From JBEATZ01 sp041178545 (GTDB lineage: Bacteria > Planctomycetota > UBA1135 > UBA2386), in the NCBI GenBank assembly GCA_041178545.1, contig JBEGVB010000047.1, positions 1 to 31,424 of the forward strand: a DNA stretch of 31,424 nucleotides, in the 5' to 3' direction. A model generated the notes under the pieces. That model did not search any database. It was not told the DNA's origin and saw only the letters and a program-made list of their open reading frames with translations. Shown here piece after piece: positions 1-8,053 of this stretch (the stretch's first letter is position 1; the number at the start of each line of letters is the position of its first letter). The translations under genes were made by a program, and so were the position numbers.

Positions 1-1
1 C

Positions 2-1006
2 TGTCCCAACCACAGCGATCCCCGACCGCGCTTCTGGCACCGCCACGGTGCCTATGCCGTTGCCTGCCGGTCGCACCTGGTCCCGCGCTTCCGCTGCAAG
101 GACTGCCACAAGACATTCGGCTACCAGACCTTCCGGCAGGACTACCACGACCAGCGGCCGGACCTGAACCCGCTCCTCCTGCGGTCCTGCACCAGCAGCG
201 TGAGCCTGCGCCGCTTCGGGCTCGAGCACGGCATCAGCATCTCCGCAGTCCAGCGCAAGTTCCGCAAGCTGGGCCGTCACGCCCAGCACCTGCAGGCCAA
301 CCTGGTGCCGACCATTCCCTCGGGCCGCACGGTGGTGTTCGACGAGTTGGAGACCTTCGAGACCGACAGCATCCGCACCCTGACGGTGCCGATGATGGTC
401 GACCGCGCCAGCGGACTGGTACTGGACCACGACGTTGCACCCATTCGGCGGCTGGCGAGGAAGGGGAGCCCTCGCCGGCGCAAGCAGGACGCCCACGAGC
501 AGGAGCACGGCAAACGCAAGGACCGGAGCCGGGAGGCAGTGCGAGGGGTGTTCCTGCGCTTCCGGGACAAGCTGGGCGGTGGCAGGGCGATCTTGCTGAC
601 GGATGAGAAGCCGATGTACGGACAGCTGGTCCGCAAGGTGTTCGGGGGGCAGGTGGAGCACCAAACGACGCCGGGGTCAGACGAGAGAGACACGTTCAAC
701 CCGCTGTTCGCGATCAACCACTCGTTTGCCCGGTACCGGGACTGCGGATCCCGGCTCAAGCGCAGGAGTTGGTGCGTGAGCAAGAAGGGCGAGCACCTGC
801 TGGGCCAGTTGCACCTGCTGCAGGTGTACCGCAACTTCGTACGGCGCCGGACCAACACCGAGGCGGCGCACCGGACGCCAGCCTGGCACCTGGGAATCCT
901 GCCGCGGCAACTGAGCTACGAGGAGGTGTGCTCATGGCGGCAGGACTGGGGACGGCTGAGCAGCCATCCGCTGAGTGCGGACGGCAGGAGGTGTGTCGCA
1001 GCGTGA
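2..1006 (+). CDS. Zinc-ribbon DDE transposase (IS1-like), 5' end outside window
   Basis: The open frame runs from the left edge without a stop, so the gene starts outside the window; an internal GTG at 200 is not the likely start. The upstream part encodes a zinc ribbon: Cys at the edge (CPNH), then a RCKDC motif around bases 107-121. This is followed by a helix-turn-helix-like stretch and a DDE-type catalytic region. Counting from base 200, likely catalytic residues are D48 (FDELE), D135 (LLTDEKP) and E198 in a SKKGEHL motif, where IS1/ISNCY-type transposases carry the last acidic residue. No frameshift is visible, so the copy may be intact. I saw no terminal inverted repeat that fixes the element's right end, and the left end is not in view. 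The family assignment rests on motif order only. Confidence 0.75.
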   Translation, partial: CPNHSDPRPRFWHRHGAYAVACRSHLVPRFRCKDCHKTFGYQTFRQDYHDQRPDLNPLLLRSCTSSVSLRRFGLEHGISISAVQRKFRKLGRHAQHLQANLVPTIPSGRTVVFDELETFETDSIRTLTVPMMVDRASGLVLDHDVAPIRRLARKGSPRRRKQDAHEQEHGKRKDRSREAVRGVFLRFRDKLGGGRAILLTDEKPMYGQLVRKVFGGQVEHQTTPGSDERDTFNPLFAINHSFARYRDCGSRLKRRSWCVSKKGEHLLGQLHLLQVYRNFVRRRTNTEAAHRTPAWHLGILPRQLSYEEVCSWRQDWGRLSSHPLSADGRRCVAA

Positions 1007-1067
1007 GTTGAGAGGGGCGGCGGGGACAGCCGTCAGGCGCTGCTTGCGCCTCTCCGTTCCACAACTC
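1005..1067. repeat. Imperfect inverted repeat between transposase and HAD gene
   Basis: GAGTTGAGAGG (1005-1015) is mirrored by CCTCTC (1049-1054) and CAACTC (1062-1067), interrupted by seven unpaired bases. The two flanking genes converge here (stops at 1006 and 1079), so a weak bidirectional terminator is one reading. A sub-terminal structure of the insertion element is another. There is no U-tract. Confidence 0.3.
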
Positions 1068-1078
1068 CGCGATCGGTA

Positions 1079-1657
1079 TCAGTGGGTGAGCGCCAACTCA
1101 AACTGGTTGATCCGCGCCACCGCACTCCACAGGTCGTCCTCGACGAAGTGCGGATCGACCACGTACTCGCGGTCGTTGCCCGCCTTGCCGGTGCGGACGA
1201 GGATGGTTCCGACCTCCGCCCGCTGTGCGGAGAGGATGTCCGTGGTGGTGTGACCGACCATCCAGCAGCGCTTGAGGTTGAGGTCGAACTCCTGCTGGGC
1301 CATCTTGTAGATGCCTGGCGATGGCTTGCGGAACACCGACTCCTTGCGGAAGCGGCCGCGACCCTTGGGGTGGTAGGGGCACGCGTAGATCTTGGTGATG
1401 GGGATCCCGGAGGCCTGCATCTGGGCGAGGAAGGCCTCGCACACGCGTGTGAACTCCTTCTCCTTCAGCTGGCCGAAGGCAATGTCGTGCCGGCTGGTGG
1501 CGACGAAGAGCTGGAAGCGCCGAGTGTCCAGTCGCTGGAGCGCATCGATGGCGCGTTCGTGGAACGGCAGGGTGCCGTCAGCCTGCAGGCGCGCCTGCTG
1601 CATCACGACACCATCGAGTTCGAAGAAGACGCCTTGCTTGCTGGGGATCTTTGCCAT
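1079..1657 (-). CDS. HAD-superfamily (GmhB/HisB-like) protein with altered catalytic residues
   Basis: 192 residues. The layout matches the HAD phosphatase branch that contains D-glycero-D-manno-heptose 1,7-bisphosphate phosphatase: motif I at 11-17 (FFELDGV), motif II at 51-55 (FVATS), a CPYH segment at 93-96 in the zinc-loop position, motif III in FRKPSPG (K111) and motif IV in GHTTTD (136-140). The family nucleophile, the first Asp of FLDRDG, is Glu (E13) here. The first Asp of motif IV (GDxxxD) is His (H136). Only part of the zinc-loop cysteine set is present. The fold is well supported, but normal phosphatase activity is doubtful. The start is the ATG that places motif I near the N terminus, though CCTCCC rather than a Shine-Dalgarno precedes it. 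It converges with the transposase and diverges from the sigma factor gene. Confidence 0.8.
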   Translation of the reverse strand: MAKIPSKQGVFFELDGVVMQQARLQADGTLPFHERAIDALQRLDTRRFQLFVATSRHDIAFGQLKEKEFTRVCEAFLAQMQASGIPITKIYACPYHPKGRGRFRKESVFRKPSPGIYKMAQQEFDLNLKRCWMVGHTTTDILSAQRAEVGTILVRTGKAGNDREYVVDPHFVEDDLWSAVARINQFELALTH

Positions 1658-1855
1658 GGGAGGGATGTGGTTGGGTCCACACCCCGCATCGGTCCGAACC
1701 GGGACTCGCTTGAGCCGCAACATGCTCGATTTCGCCGGAAAGCGTGGGAGCGAAGCCACTTGGGGCGCTGCAAAACGCGACAATCCGCGTGCGGCGTGTC
1801 GCGGGACGCGGCAGAATCCCCGGCGGTTCTCGTGCCTCGGCACGAGGGAGGGCTC

Positions 1856-2413
1856 ATGGTCCAGCGGATCGACACACCACGGCTGCAACCTGCGCAGCAG
1901 GGGGACGACCCTGCGTTCGAGTCCTTTGCAGCTGAGTACCGCTCGGTCATGTTCTCGGTTGCTAGGAAGCACCTCCGCAACCGTGTGGATGCCGAGGAGG
2001 CTGCCCAGGATGCGTTGGTGCGTCTCTACCGCATCCGCACCCGGTTCGACGCCGACCGAAGCCCTGAGGGGCTGGTGGTGCGTGTGGTGACCAACGCATG
2101 CCGCGACCTGCACCGGCGCCGGAATGCAGGGATCGGCGCCATCACGCAGCGCATGGAGGCCTCGGTCCTCCGCTCCCTCTCGGTCGCAAGCGGTTCTGCC
2201 GAGTTGGGTGAGGACCGACTCGTCGCCAGGGAGTTGCTCGCAAGCCTGAGCGAGCGTCACCGTCGCCCGCTGGAACTCCGCTACCTTGAGGGGCTGACGA
2301 ACGGCGAGATCGCCGCACAGCTTGGGATCTCGGTCTCCTCGGTCAAGCTCCAGCTGGCGCGCGCCATCGAACTGCTGCAGCAGCGCCTCGATGGGCAACC
2401 AGGTTCGGACTGA
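1856..2413 (+). CDS. RNA polymerase ECF-type sigma factor
   Basis: 185 residues with the two-domain ECF layout. Sigma-70 region 2 spans about 20-88 (FESFAAEYRSVMFSVARK, then DAEEAAQDALVRLYR). A linker at 90-120 is followed by region 4 at about 122-176 with a helix-turn-helix (LRYLEGLTNGEIAAQLGISV). A GAGGGAGGG Shine-Dalgarno four bases upstream of the ATG fixes the start. It should direct RNA polymerase to a small regulon. No anti-sigma factor gene is adjacent: the next gene converges on it with only two bases between stop codons, and the upstream gene is divergent. The 198-base upstream interval is the only place for its promoter; I could not recognise a consensus there. Confidence 0.9.
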   Translation: MVQRIDTPRLQPAQQGDDPAFESFAAEYRSVMFSVARKHLRNRVDAEEAAQDALVRLYRIRTRFDADRSPEGLVVRVVTNACRDLHRRRNAGIGAITQRMEASVLRSLSVASGSAELGEDRLVARELLASLSERHRRPLELRYLEGLTNGEIAAQLGISVSSVKLQLARAIELLQQRLDGQPGSD

Positions 2414-2415
2414 AC

Positions 2416-3210
2416 TCAGTCTGCTGGGTGCCGAAGGAACGAGACCACGCGCTCGAATGCCTCCGTGGACTCGAGGAGGAGGGAATGCCCGGCGCGAGGA
2501 AGGCAGTGGTGATGCGCGTGCGGGAAGAGCCCTGCACTGGCCTCGACCTCCTCGGGTAGCGTGAGCGTGTCCTCTGCCCCGCTGAGGCACAGGGTTGGCA
2601 GGTGGCAGGCTGCTGCCATGGCACTGCCGTCGAAGACACGGAGCGCAGCGCATTGTTCGCGCATGAGGCGGATGCTGTCGGGCGACGGCTTGGTGGACCT
2701 CACGATGTCGTCGACCATGCCCTTGCGCTCGGCATGGAAGGTGGCGCCGAAGAGGAACGGCGCCGTGAGGTCGCCGAGCAGCGTGGGCGGGGTCTCGGTG
2801 CAGAGGATCTCGAACCAGCGGTAGACACGGTGGCTGCGCGCCGTCTGGACTGCTGAGCTGCACAGCATGACGAGTCGGTCGACGGCCCCTGGTGCGCGCG
2901 CAGCTGCCGCGAGTGCAACCTTGCCGCCGAGAGAGGTGCCCACGAGGCTCACGGGCCTGGGCAGGGTGGCCGCAACGGCAAGCAGGTCGGCTGCAGCGTC
3001 GTCGAAGTTCCAGGCTCCGGTGGCTGGGCCCGAGGGCGGCAGACCGACCGGGTCGATGACCGCGCAGGTGAAGCCTGCACGTTGGAAACGGCGCGGCAGG
3101 GTTCCGAAGAGCCTCGATCCGGAACCGAGCCCTGGCACGAGCACCATCCCAGGTCCTGTGCCCTCGAGGGTGTAATGGATGGACCGACCCGCGCGTTCGA
3201 CGTGGGGCAT
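2416..3210 (-). CDS. Alpha/beta hydrolase
   Basis: 264 residues with a complete alpha/beta-hydrolase layout: oxyanion strand LVPGLGSGSRLF (24-35), nucleophile elbow GTSLGG with S93, an Asp in the late SGAEDTLTL segment and the final His in RAGHSLLLE. There is no signal peptide, so it is probably cytoplasmic. The substrate cannot be told; the family includes esterases, lactonases and C-C hydrolases. Its ATG overlaps the stop of the upstream M28 gene by one base (TGATG), so the two are very likely co-transcribed and translationally coupled. The 3' end faces the sigma factor gene with a two-base gap, leaving no room for a separate terminator. Confidence 0.88.
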   Translation of the reverse strand: MPHVERAGRSIHYTLEGTGPGMVLVPGLGSGSRLFGTLPRRFQRAGFTCAVIDPVGLPPSGPATGAWNFDDAAADLLAVAATLPRPVSLVGTSLGGKVALAAAARAPGAVDRLVMLCSSAVQTARSHRVYRWFEILCTETPPTLLGDLTAPFLFGATFHAERKGMVDDIVRSTKPSPDSIRLMREQCAALRVFDGSAMAAACHLPTLCLSGAEDTLTLPEEVEASAGLFPHAHHHCLPRAGHSLLLESTEAFERVVSFLRHPAD

Positions 3211-4214
3211 CAGCGGATGGCCTTGCGAGGCGCGACGTAGCGGGCCTCGATGGCGGGCAGTGCGGTGAGGACCACGCGCCCGACCATCTGGAGGCTGTCT
3301 GCAGAGATGTTGTCCAGGGTGTCCGACGGCTTGTGCCAGTGTGGGTTGGAGTGGAGGTCGATGATGTCCAGTGACGGGATGCCGACCTCGAGGAACGGCA
3401 GGTGGTCGTCGGACACGGGCCACGCCTTGTGGAAGAATCGGTCCTGGACACCACATGCAAAGGCAGCCGACCAGAGGAGGTCGCGCAACTCCTTGGTGGA
3501 GTTGGTCTCCTCGTCGACTTGGATGTCGGTTCGGCCCACCATGTCGAGCAGGACAAACGCTGCGATGGGGCCCTTCTCGCCCCTCAGCTCGGCAGCGCGG
3601 TGCTCCTTGACGAATCGTTTGGACCCGAACAAGGCCCGCTTTGCCTCGTTCCAGTCCCAGTCCAGACTCTCCTCGCCGTCAAAGAAGACGACCTCGATGG
3701 TGGCCTCGTTGCGGCGCGCGGTCAGCAGTGGCGCGAGTGCGAGCAGGAGACCGACCCCGCTGGCACTGTCGTTCGCGCCGACGAACTCGAAGTTGTGGGC
3801 TTCCTCGTCGTGGCCGTGGGTCCGCTTGGTGTCGTGGTGGCACCCAAGGACGATGCGCTCCCTCCGGTTGCCCGGGATCACGAAGGAGACGTTCTCGAAC
3901 TCGATGCCCTCGACTGGGTCCTTCCAGCGGTCGCGCCGCGGCTCGAAACCGAGGCGCTTGAGCTCGGCAGCCATGTAGTCGAGACCTCGCTGCCAACCGA
4001 CCGAGCCGACGTCGCGTGGCCCGAAGGAGACCAAGTTGGCAACGTGTCCGTAGGCGGTCTTGCCCAGGTCCTCCGTGACGTTGGCCGGAGCGAGCGCGAC
4101 GACGGGTCGTTCCTTGCGCCCACCCTGTTGCGGCCCTGCTGCAGGCAACTGTGGGCTGCAGGAACAGCCGAGGAGGCAGAGCAGGACCACTGCAGCAGCA
4201 AGGATCTTCTTCAT
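3210..4214 (-). CDS. M28-family zinc peptidase lipoprotein (paralog A)
   Basis: 334 residues. The N terminus is a lipoprotein signal (MKKILAAAVVLLCLLGC, lipobox LLGC, C17), so it should sit on the outside of a membrane. The M28 metal ligands are recognisable: GCHHDTK (H126/H127), ANDSASG (D149), FFDGEES (E181/E182), LLDMVG (D224) and HWHKPSDT (H294). The ANDSASGVG segment is closer to M28 aminopeptidases, while FFDGEES followed by a tryptophan-rich stretch and FGSKRFV recalls glutaminyl cyclases, so either activity is possible. It lies four bases after paralog B and overlaps the hydrolase downstream, making a three-gene transcription unit. The start chosen is the ATG giving the clean lipoprotein signal. 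Confidence 0.87.
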   Translation of the reverse strand: MKKILAAAVVLLCLLGCSCSPQLPAAGPQQGGRKERPVVALAPANVTEDLGKTAYGHVANLVSFGPRDVGSVGWQRGLDYMAAELKRLGFEPRRDRWKDPVEGIEFENVSFVIPGNRRERIVLGCHHDTKRTHGHDEEAHNFEFVGANDSASGVGLLLALAPLLTARRNEATIEVVFFDGEESLDWDWNEAKRALFGSKRFVKEHRAAELRGEKGPIAAFVLLDMVGRTDIQVDEETNSTKELRDLLWSAAFACGVQDRFFHKAWPVSDDHLPFLEVGIPSLDIIDLHSNPHWHKPSDTLDNISADSLQMVGRVVLTALPAIEARYVAPRKAIR

Positions 4215-4218
4215 CAGG

Positions 4219-5208
4219 TCACTTGCGGCAGAAGTCCTCGAGGGCAGGCAGTGCCTGCACGAGCAGGTTGCCGGTGAATGCGAGTGCCTCCGACGACATC
4301 TTGTCGATGGTGTCGTCAGGCGTGTGCCACCACGCGGCGTAGTCGCTCCCCGGAGGCGCAGGCTGCCCACCGAGCTCCTTTGGCACGCGGTACTGGAAGT
4401 CGATGAGGAGGACCGACGGGATCCCGTACGCACTGAACGACTGGTGGTCGTCACCGAAGGAGGACGAGTACTTGTACATGCGCTCGCTCTCTCCCATCTC
4501 GGCTGCAGCCCTTGCGAACAGCTCCTGCAGTCCCTTGTGCGAGTTCCCGTCGCGGTCGAACTTGATGTTCTTGTCGCCGATCAGGTCGATGTTGACGAAG
4601 GCCTTGAGTCGCGCCTTGATGCCGTTCGGGAACAGCTTCTTGTCCTCGCTCATGGTCTTGACGAAGTGCTTGCTGCCGAGGAGCGCCCGCTTGTCGTCCC
4701 AGTGCCAGTCGACGGACTCCTCACCGTCGATGAAGTAGAGCCACACGTTGACGTTGGGCTTCCGCTCCTTCACCAGGACGCGCGCCAGCTCGAGCAGCAC
4801 TGCAGGACCGCCACCGCCGTCGATGGCTCCCACGAAATGGATGTCCTCCCGCCCTTCCTTGCCGTCGGCCAACTTGGTGTCGTAGTGCGCCCCGAAGCAG
4901 AGGACGGGGCCGTTCTGGGGGTCCGGCCCGTCGATCTGGACCCAGAGGTTGCGCAACAGGATCTTCTCGGTCTCGTGGACCCACTCCTGTCGGTTGGGCT
5001 TGAGGCCCAGCTTCTCCAGCTCTGCGCAGATGTAGTCCGCCGTGCGACCGAGGGCCTCGGAGCCCGCGGGGCGTGGGCCGAACCCGACAAGCTTCTCCAC
5101 GTGCGCCATGGCAGCACTTCCGTCCACGGGGCCCGATGAGCCGCCGCATGCGGAGAAGCCGGCAGCACAGAACGCGAACAGCAGGACCTTGAGGTTGGAT
5201 CGCAGCAT
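4219..5208 (-). CDS. M28-family lipoprotein, glutaminyl-cyclase-like (paralog B)
   Basis: 329 residues with a lipoprotein signal ending in GFSAC (C21). It has the same fold and order of motifs as the downstream neighbour: GAHYDTK (H108), VGAIDGGGG (D130), FIDGEES (E163/E164), NIDLIGD (D208) and WWHTPDDT (H295). The Trp-His pair in the last motif, the YFIDGEES/LLGSK spacing and the DLIGD motif resemble glutaminyl-peptide cyclotransferases more than classical aminopeptidases, so pyroglutamate formation on exported peptides is a reasonable alternative to peptide hydrolysis. It is the first gene of the minus-strand unit with paralog A and the alpha/beta hydrolase. Its start lies 15-48 bases from the divergent PAP2 gene. 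No clear ribosome binding site is seen. Confidence 0.85.
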   Translation of the reverse strand: MLRSNLKVLLFAFCAAGFSACGGSSGPVDGSAAMAHVEKLVGFGPRPAGSEALGRTADYICAELEKLGLKPNRQEWVHETEKILLRNLWVQIDGPDPQNGPVLCFGAHYDTKLADGKEGREDIHFVGAIDGGGGPAVLLELARVLVKERKPNVNVWLYFIDGEESVDWHWDDKRALLGSKHFVKTMSEDKKLFPNGIKARLKAFVNIDLIGDKNIKFDRDGNSHKGLQELFARAAAEMGESERMYKYSSSFGDDHQSFSAYGIPSVLLIDFQYRVPKELGGQPAPPGSDYAAWWHTPDDTIDKMSSEALAFTGNLLVQALPALEDFCRK

Positions 5209-5256
5209 GCCCGTAGCCTAACCATGGCGACGCGCTGCTGCATCGTCTCGACTGCC

Positions 5257-6162
5257 ATGGAACTTCCCCTCCACACCCGGGATCGCTTCAATCCCCTCGC
5301 CTTGACCACGATCGAGCGAGTCTGGCTCTGCTACTTCGCGACGATGAGTCTGGTTGCACTGGTGGTTCCCGGTGGCGGGGAGCCCGAGCACCGGCCTGGG
5401 GCGTTCGTTGCGACACAGCTCGCCCTCGCCTCGGTGCACGTGCTCGTTGCCTGGTGGGCGAGGCGGCGGAACGAGTCCTCTGCGAGAGTGGCACGAAGCC
5501 TCGCCTCCATCGTCTCCATGCCCATCGCATTCTCCTCGATGGCCTTCCTGCTCCCTGCCGTGCACCCGGAGCCCTGGGAGTGGGCATGGCACGCTGGGGA
5601 CCGTTGGCTGTGGGAGACGGACGTGACCGTGGCACTGCAGGGGTGGATGAGCCCGTGGTTCACCGAACTGCTGCAGTGGCTCTACGCAGCCTTCTACGTG
5701 CAGCCGATCCTTGCCGTGGTGCTCGCCGGCTGGGTGGCCGGTACCGCTGCCTTCGACCGCTCCATGGTGGAGGTGGTGTTCGGCTTCCTCGTGAGCTACG
5801 CCGGCTACCTCTTGTTCCCCACGCTGGGGCCGGCCTTCTTCCTCCACCACGGTGAGCCCCTGCGCGGCGTCTGGCTCGCCCAGGAGCTCAATGCATGGAT
5901 CTTCGCGGCCGAGGCCAACAAGTGGGACTGCTTCCCGAGCGGGCACACGATGATCGGGTTGCTGTCGATGGTGATCGTGGCTCGCAGGGCCCCGAGGTGC
6001 CTCTGGTGGTTCGCACCACTGAGCCTCCTGCTGGTGTTCAGCACGATGGCACTCCGGTACCACTGGTTCATCGACGTGCTGTGCGGGGCACTGCTGGTAT
6101 GGCCCACGGTCCGCGTCGCCAACTGGATGATGGACCTCGACGGCGCCCCGCGGGTCAGGTGA
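5257..6162 (+). CDS. PAP2-superfamily membrane phosphatase (Aur1/Ipt1-like)
   Basis: 301 residues, mostly hydrophobic, with about six membrane segments. The PAP2_3 motifs are present: FPTLGPAF, CFPSGHTM with the catalytic His in SGH, and ALRYHWFIDVLCG with the third motif His and Asp. Proteins of this type hydrolyse or exchange phosphate groups on lipids such as phosphatidate, undecaprenyl diphosphate or inositol phospholipids; the substrate cannot be assigned. An in-frame ATG at 5224 would add 11 residues. I prefer 5257 because the extra residues are not membrane-like and would leave only 15 bases to the divergent gene, but neither start has a visible Shine-Dalgarno. The 3' end overlaps the convergent gene by eight bases. 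Confidence 0.85.
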   Translation: MELPLHTRDRFNPLALTTIERVWLCYFATMSLVALVVPGGGEPEHRPGAFVATQLALASVHVLVAWWARRRNESSARVARSLASIVSMPIAFSSMAFLLPAVHPEPWEWAWHAGDRWLWETDVTVALQGWMSPWFTELLQWLYAAFYVQPILAVVLAGWVAGTAAFDRSMVEVVFGFLVSYAGYLLFPTLGPAFFLHHGEPLRGVWLAQELNAWIFAAEANKWDCFPSGHTMIGLLSMVIVARRAPRCLWWFAPLSLLLVFSTMALRYHWFIDVLCGALLVWPTVRVANWMMDLDGAPRVR

Positions 6163-8053
6163 CCTGCCACTTCCCGGTCGGCGAAAGTTCGAGCATGGGG
6201 TCGCCGTGGAGGATCTCCTCCAGCCCCTCGGCATAGGGTGCGAGTTCGGGTGCCGTTGCAAGGAGTTCACCCGTGGTGAGTGCCCGGTGTGCACCGCGCA
6301 GGGCGATGCGCGCACTCCTGCGGATCTGGTGCAGGCTGTGCAGCTCGGCAAGTGCCACGGTTCCGCCCGGCAGGAACTGGAGCACCGAGTGACGTCGCAG
6401 CACGTCGGCCAGGAATTGGGCCGTGAGCCAGGGGCCGCCTAGGTTGCCTGCATGGACTGCCTCGACCATCGAGGAGAGCGAAGCGGTGCCGCCGTGGAGC
6501 TGGAGGTGGAGGTTCGCCAGCGCAACCAGCTTCCGCATCCGGTGGGGCGGGTAGGGGTAGTTCGCGAGCAGGTCGACCCGGTCGGCCTCGGGGAACACGA
6601 AGAGGTGGTTCCAGCGCAGGATGCGCTCGACGAGCCTTCGGTCTGCAGGCTGCTGGTTGGCCAAGAACCTGCTCAGCACGACGGTGCTCCCAGCGCGCCG
6701 GAACCCGGCCATGAGCCGCTCCATCGCCCAGGACCCGCGTCGTCCGGCCAGGCAGAGTTCACCACGTCCCAGCGCGCGGACACGAGGGTCGCGCCGCAGG
6801 TGGTCGAGTGTCAGCCATGCCATGCGTGTGTCGCACACCCCCTCGAGCAGGGTCTCGACGTGCTTGCGTCCTCCCTCGCGCCTGAGGTTGTCGCATGCCG
6901 TGCTGACGTGGGCAGCTGCTGCGGCGAGCTCAACTGCATGGGTGACGCGCAGGGACCAGAGGTCGCGCCCCACCTGGACGAAGGCATCGTCGGCGAGCAG
7001 GCAAGCGCGCAGTCGCTTGCGGTTCACTCGTTGGTGCGCCTCGCGCCACAGGAAGGCGATGTCGTCGAACGCAACCGGTGCTGCTGCCTCCAGCAGGATC
7101 TGGCGTAGGCGCAGGCTTCGCTCGGTTGGGCGGGCCAGCACGACCTCGCCACGATTCATGTCGATGGCGACGATGCGCTGGACGTCCTCCCGCAGCAGCC
7201 TCTCGAGCAGGCCACGCGGGACGTGGAGGTGCCGGCGAACGAGCCGGGTCTCCAGTTCCTCGACCAGCAGCGGCAACCGTCTCGGTTGGGTCTCCTTCCG
7301 GAGGATCCGGACCAACCGCTCCAGTTCCTTGGGGTCCATCTCGGTGAGGAAGCGACCGTGCAGGTGCCAGCGCGCGGGTGCTAGCAGTGCAGCGAGCCGC
7401 AGGGGCGCGATCGGGTCCGAGGACTCCCGCGCGATGCGGGACGCGATCGTCCCTGCCGCAAGCTGCTCCGGCCCGAGGGCTCCCTCTGCAGACGCAAGGT
7501 CACGGTTGACCTCGCGCCGGAAGCGCGCACACCAGTCTGGGGCGATGGCGAGCACCATCTGCCGTAGGCGTCGCGTGTCGACAGGTGTCGTAGCCGCCCT
7601 GCCGCCGGGCAGCGGGTGCCAGCCGGTGTGTGATGCGACCGATGCAATCACGTCTGCCGGCGCGGTGGCTGCCCACTCGGCGGCGTTTCCCACCGCTTGC
7701 CGCCCGCCGCCTGGCGTGCGTGGGACTGCAGGCGCTGCACTCGCTGCGGTAGGGGTTTTCGTGGCCTGAAGGCCACGGACCACGGCGCGGTCGAGGGCGT
7801 CCCGCAACTCGACGAAGGCATGGGGTGCAGCGTCGAAGAGGTGTGCCCACTGGTCCTGGTGCAGTTCGGCAAGGTCCCTCAGCCTGCGAGCCCGTGCAGC
7901 AGTCAGCACGGCGAGCGTTGGGGCAGACAGGCCCAGTGAGGCGAGCGGGAACTGGAGCAGTGATGTGGGCAGGAGTGCGATGGGCAGCTGGCTTGGTGCC
8001 TGCTGTGGTGCAGTCCGCGGTGCTGTGCTGCTCTGGGGGCCTGCCGGGCTCAC
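6155..8053 (-). CDS. RpoA-CTD-like domain plus winged-helix array protein
   Basis: 632 residues, no signal peptide, basic and helical. Residues 36-95 (PLASLGLSAPTLAVL, then LRDLAEL and VELRDALDRA) match the helix-hairpin-helix pattern of the RNA polymerase alpha C-terminal domain. The rest contains several winged-helix-like units ending in a Phe-x-x-hydrophobic-Gly-Arg-x-x-x-Trp-x-Leu pattern. The clearest are 313-370 (DDAFVQVGRDLWSLR), 382-437 (DPRVRALGRGELCLA) and 578-632 (GDPMLELSPTGKWQV), with weaker ones near 450-492 and 523-570. These resemble HARE/RpoE-delta-type modules. A transcription- or DNA-binding role is inferred; I know no characterised protein with this exact layout. It starts with GTG, overlapping the upstream stop (GTGA) and preceded by a strong GGGAGG site. 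It is the last gene of a three-gene unit. Confidence 0.72.
   Translation of the reverse strand: MSPAGPQSSTAPRTAPQQAPSQLPIALLPTSLLQFPLASLGLSAPTLAVLTAARARRLRDLAELHQDQWAHLFDAAPHAFVELRDALDRAVVRGLQATKTPTAASAAPAVPRTPGGGRQAVGNAAEWAATAPADVIASVASHTGWHPLPGGRAATTPVDTRRLRQMVLAIAPDWCARFRREVNRDLASAEGALGPEQLAAGTIASRIARESSDPIAPLRLAALLAPARWHLHGRFLTEMDPKELERLVRILRKETQPRRLPLLVEELETRLVRRHLHVPRGLLERLLREDVQRIVAIDMNRGEVVLARPTERSLRLRQILLEAAAPVAFDDIAFLWREAHQRVNRKRLRACLLADDAFVQVGRDLWSLRVTHAVELAAAAAHVSTACDNLRREGGRKHVETLLEGVCDTRMAWLTLDHLRRDPRVRALGRGELCLAGRRGSWAMERLMAGFRRAGSTVVLSRFLANQQPADRRLVERILRWNHLFVFPEADRVDLLANYPYPPHRMRKLVALANLHLQLHGGTASLSSMVEAVHAGNLGGPWLTAQFLADVLRRHSVLQFLPGGTVALAELHSLHQIRRSARIALRGAHRALTTGELLATAPELAPYAEGLEEILHGDPMLELSPTGKWQVT

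Noticed and set aside
1..1080. Terminal inverted repeats marking the full insertion element
   Set aside because: The left end is outside the window and no right-end sequence could be matched; the dyad at 1005-1067 is imperfect and overlaps the stop codon, so element borders are not called.
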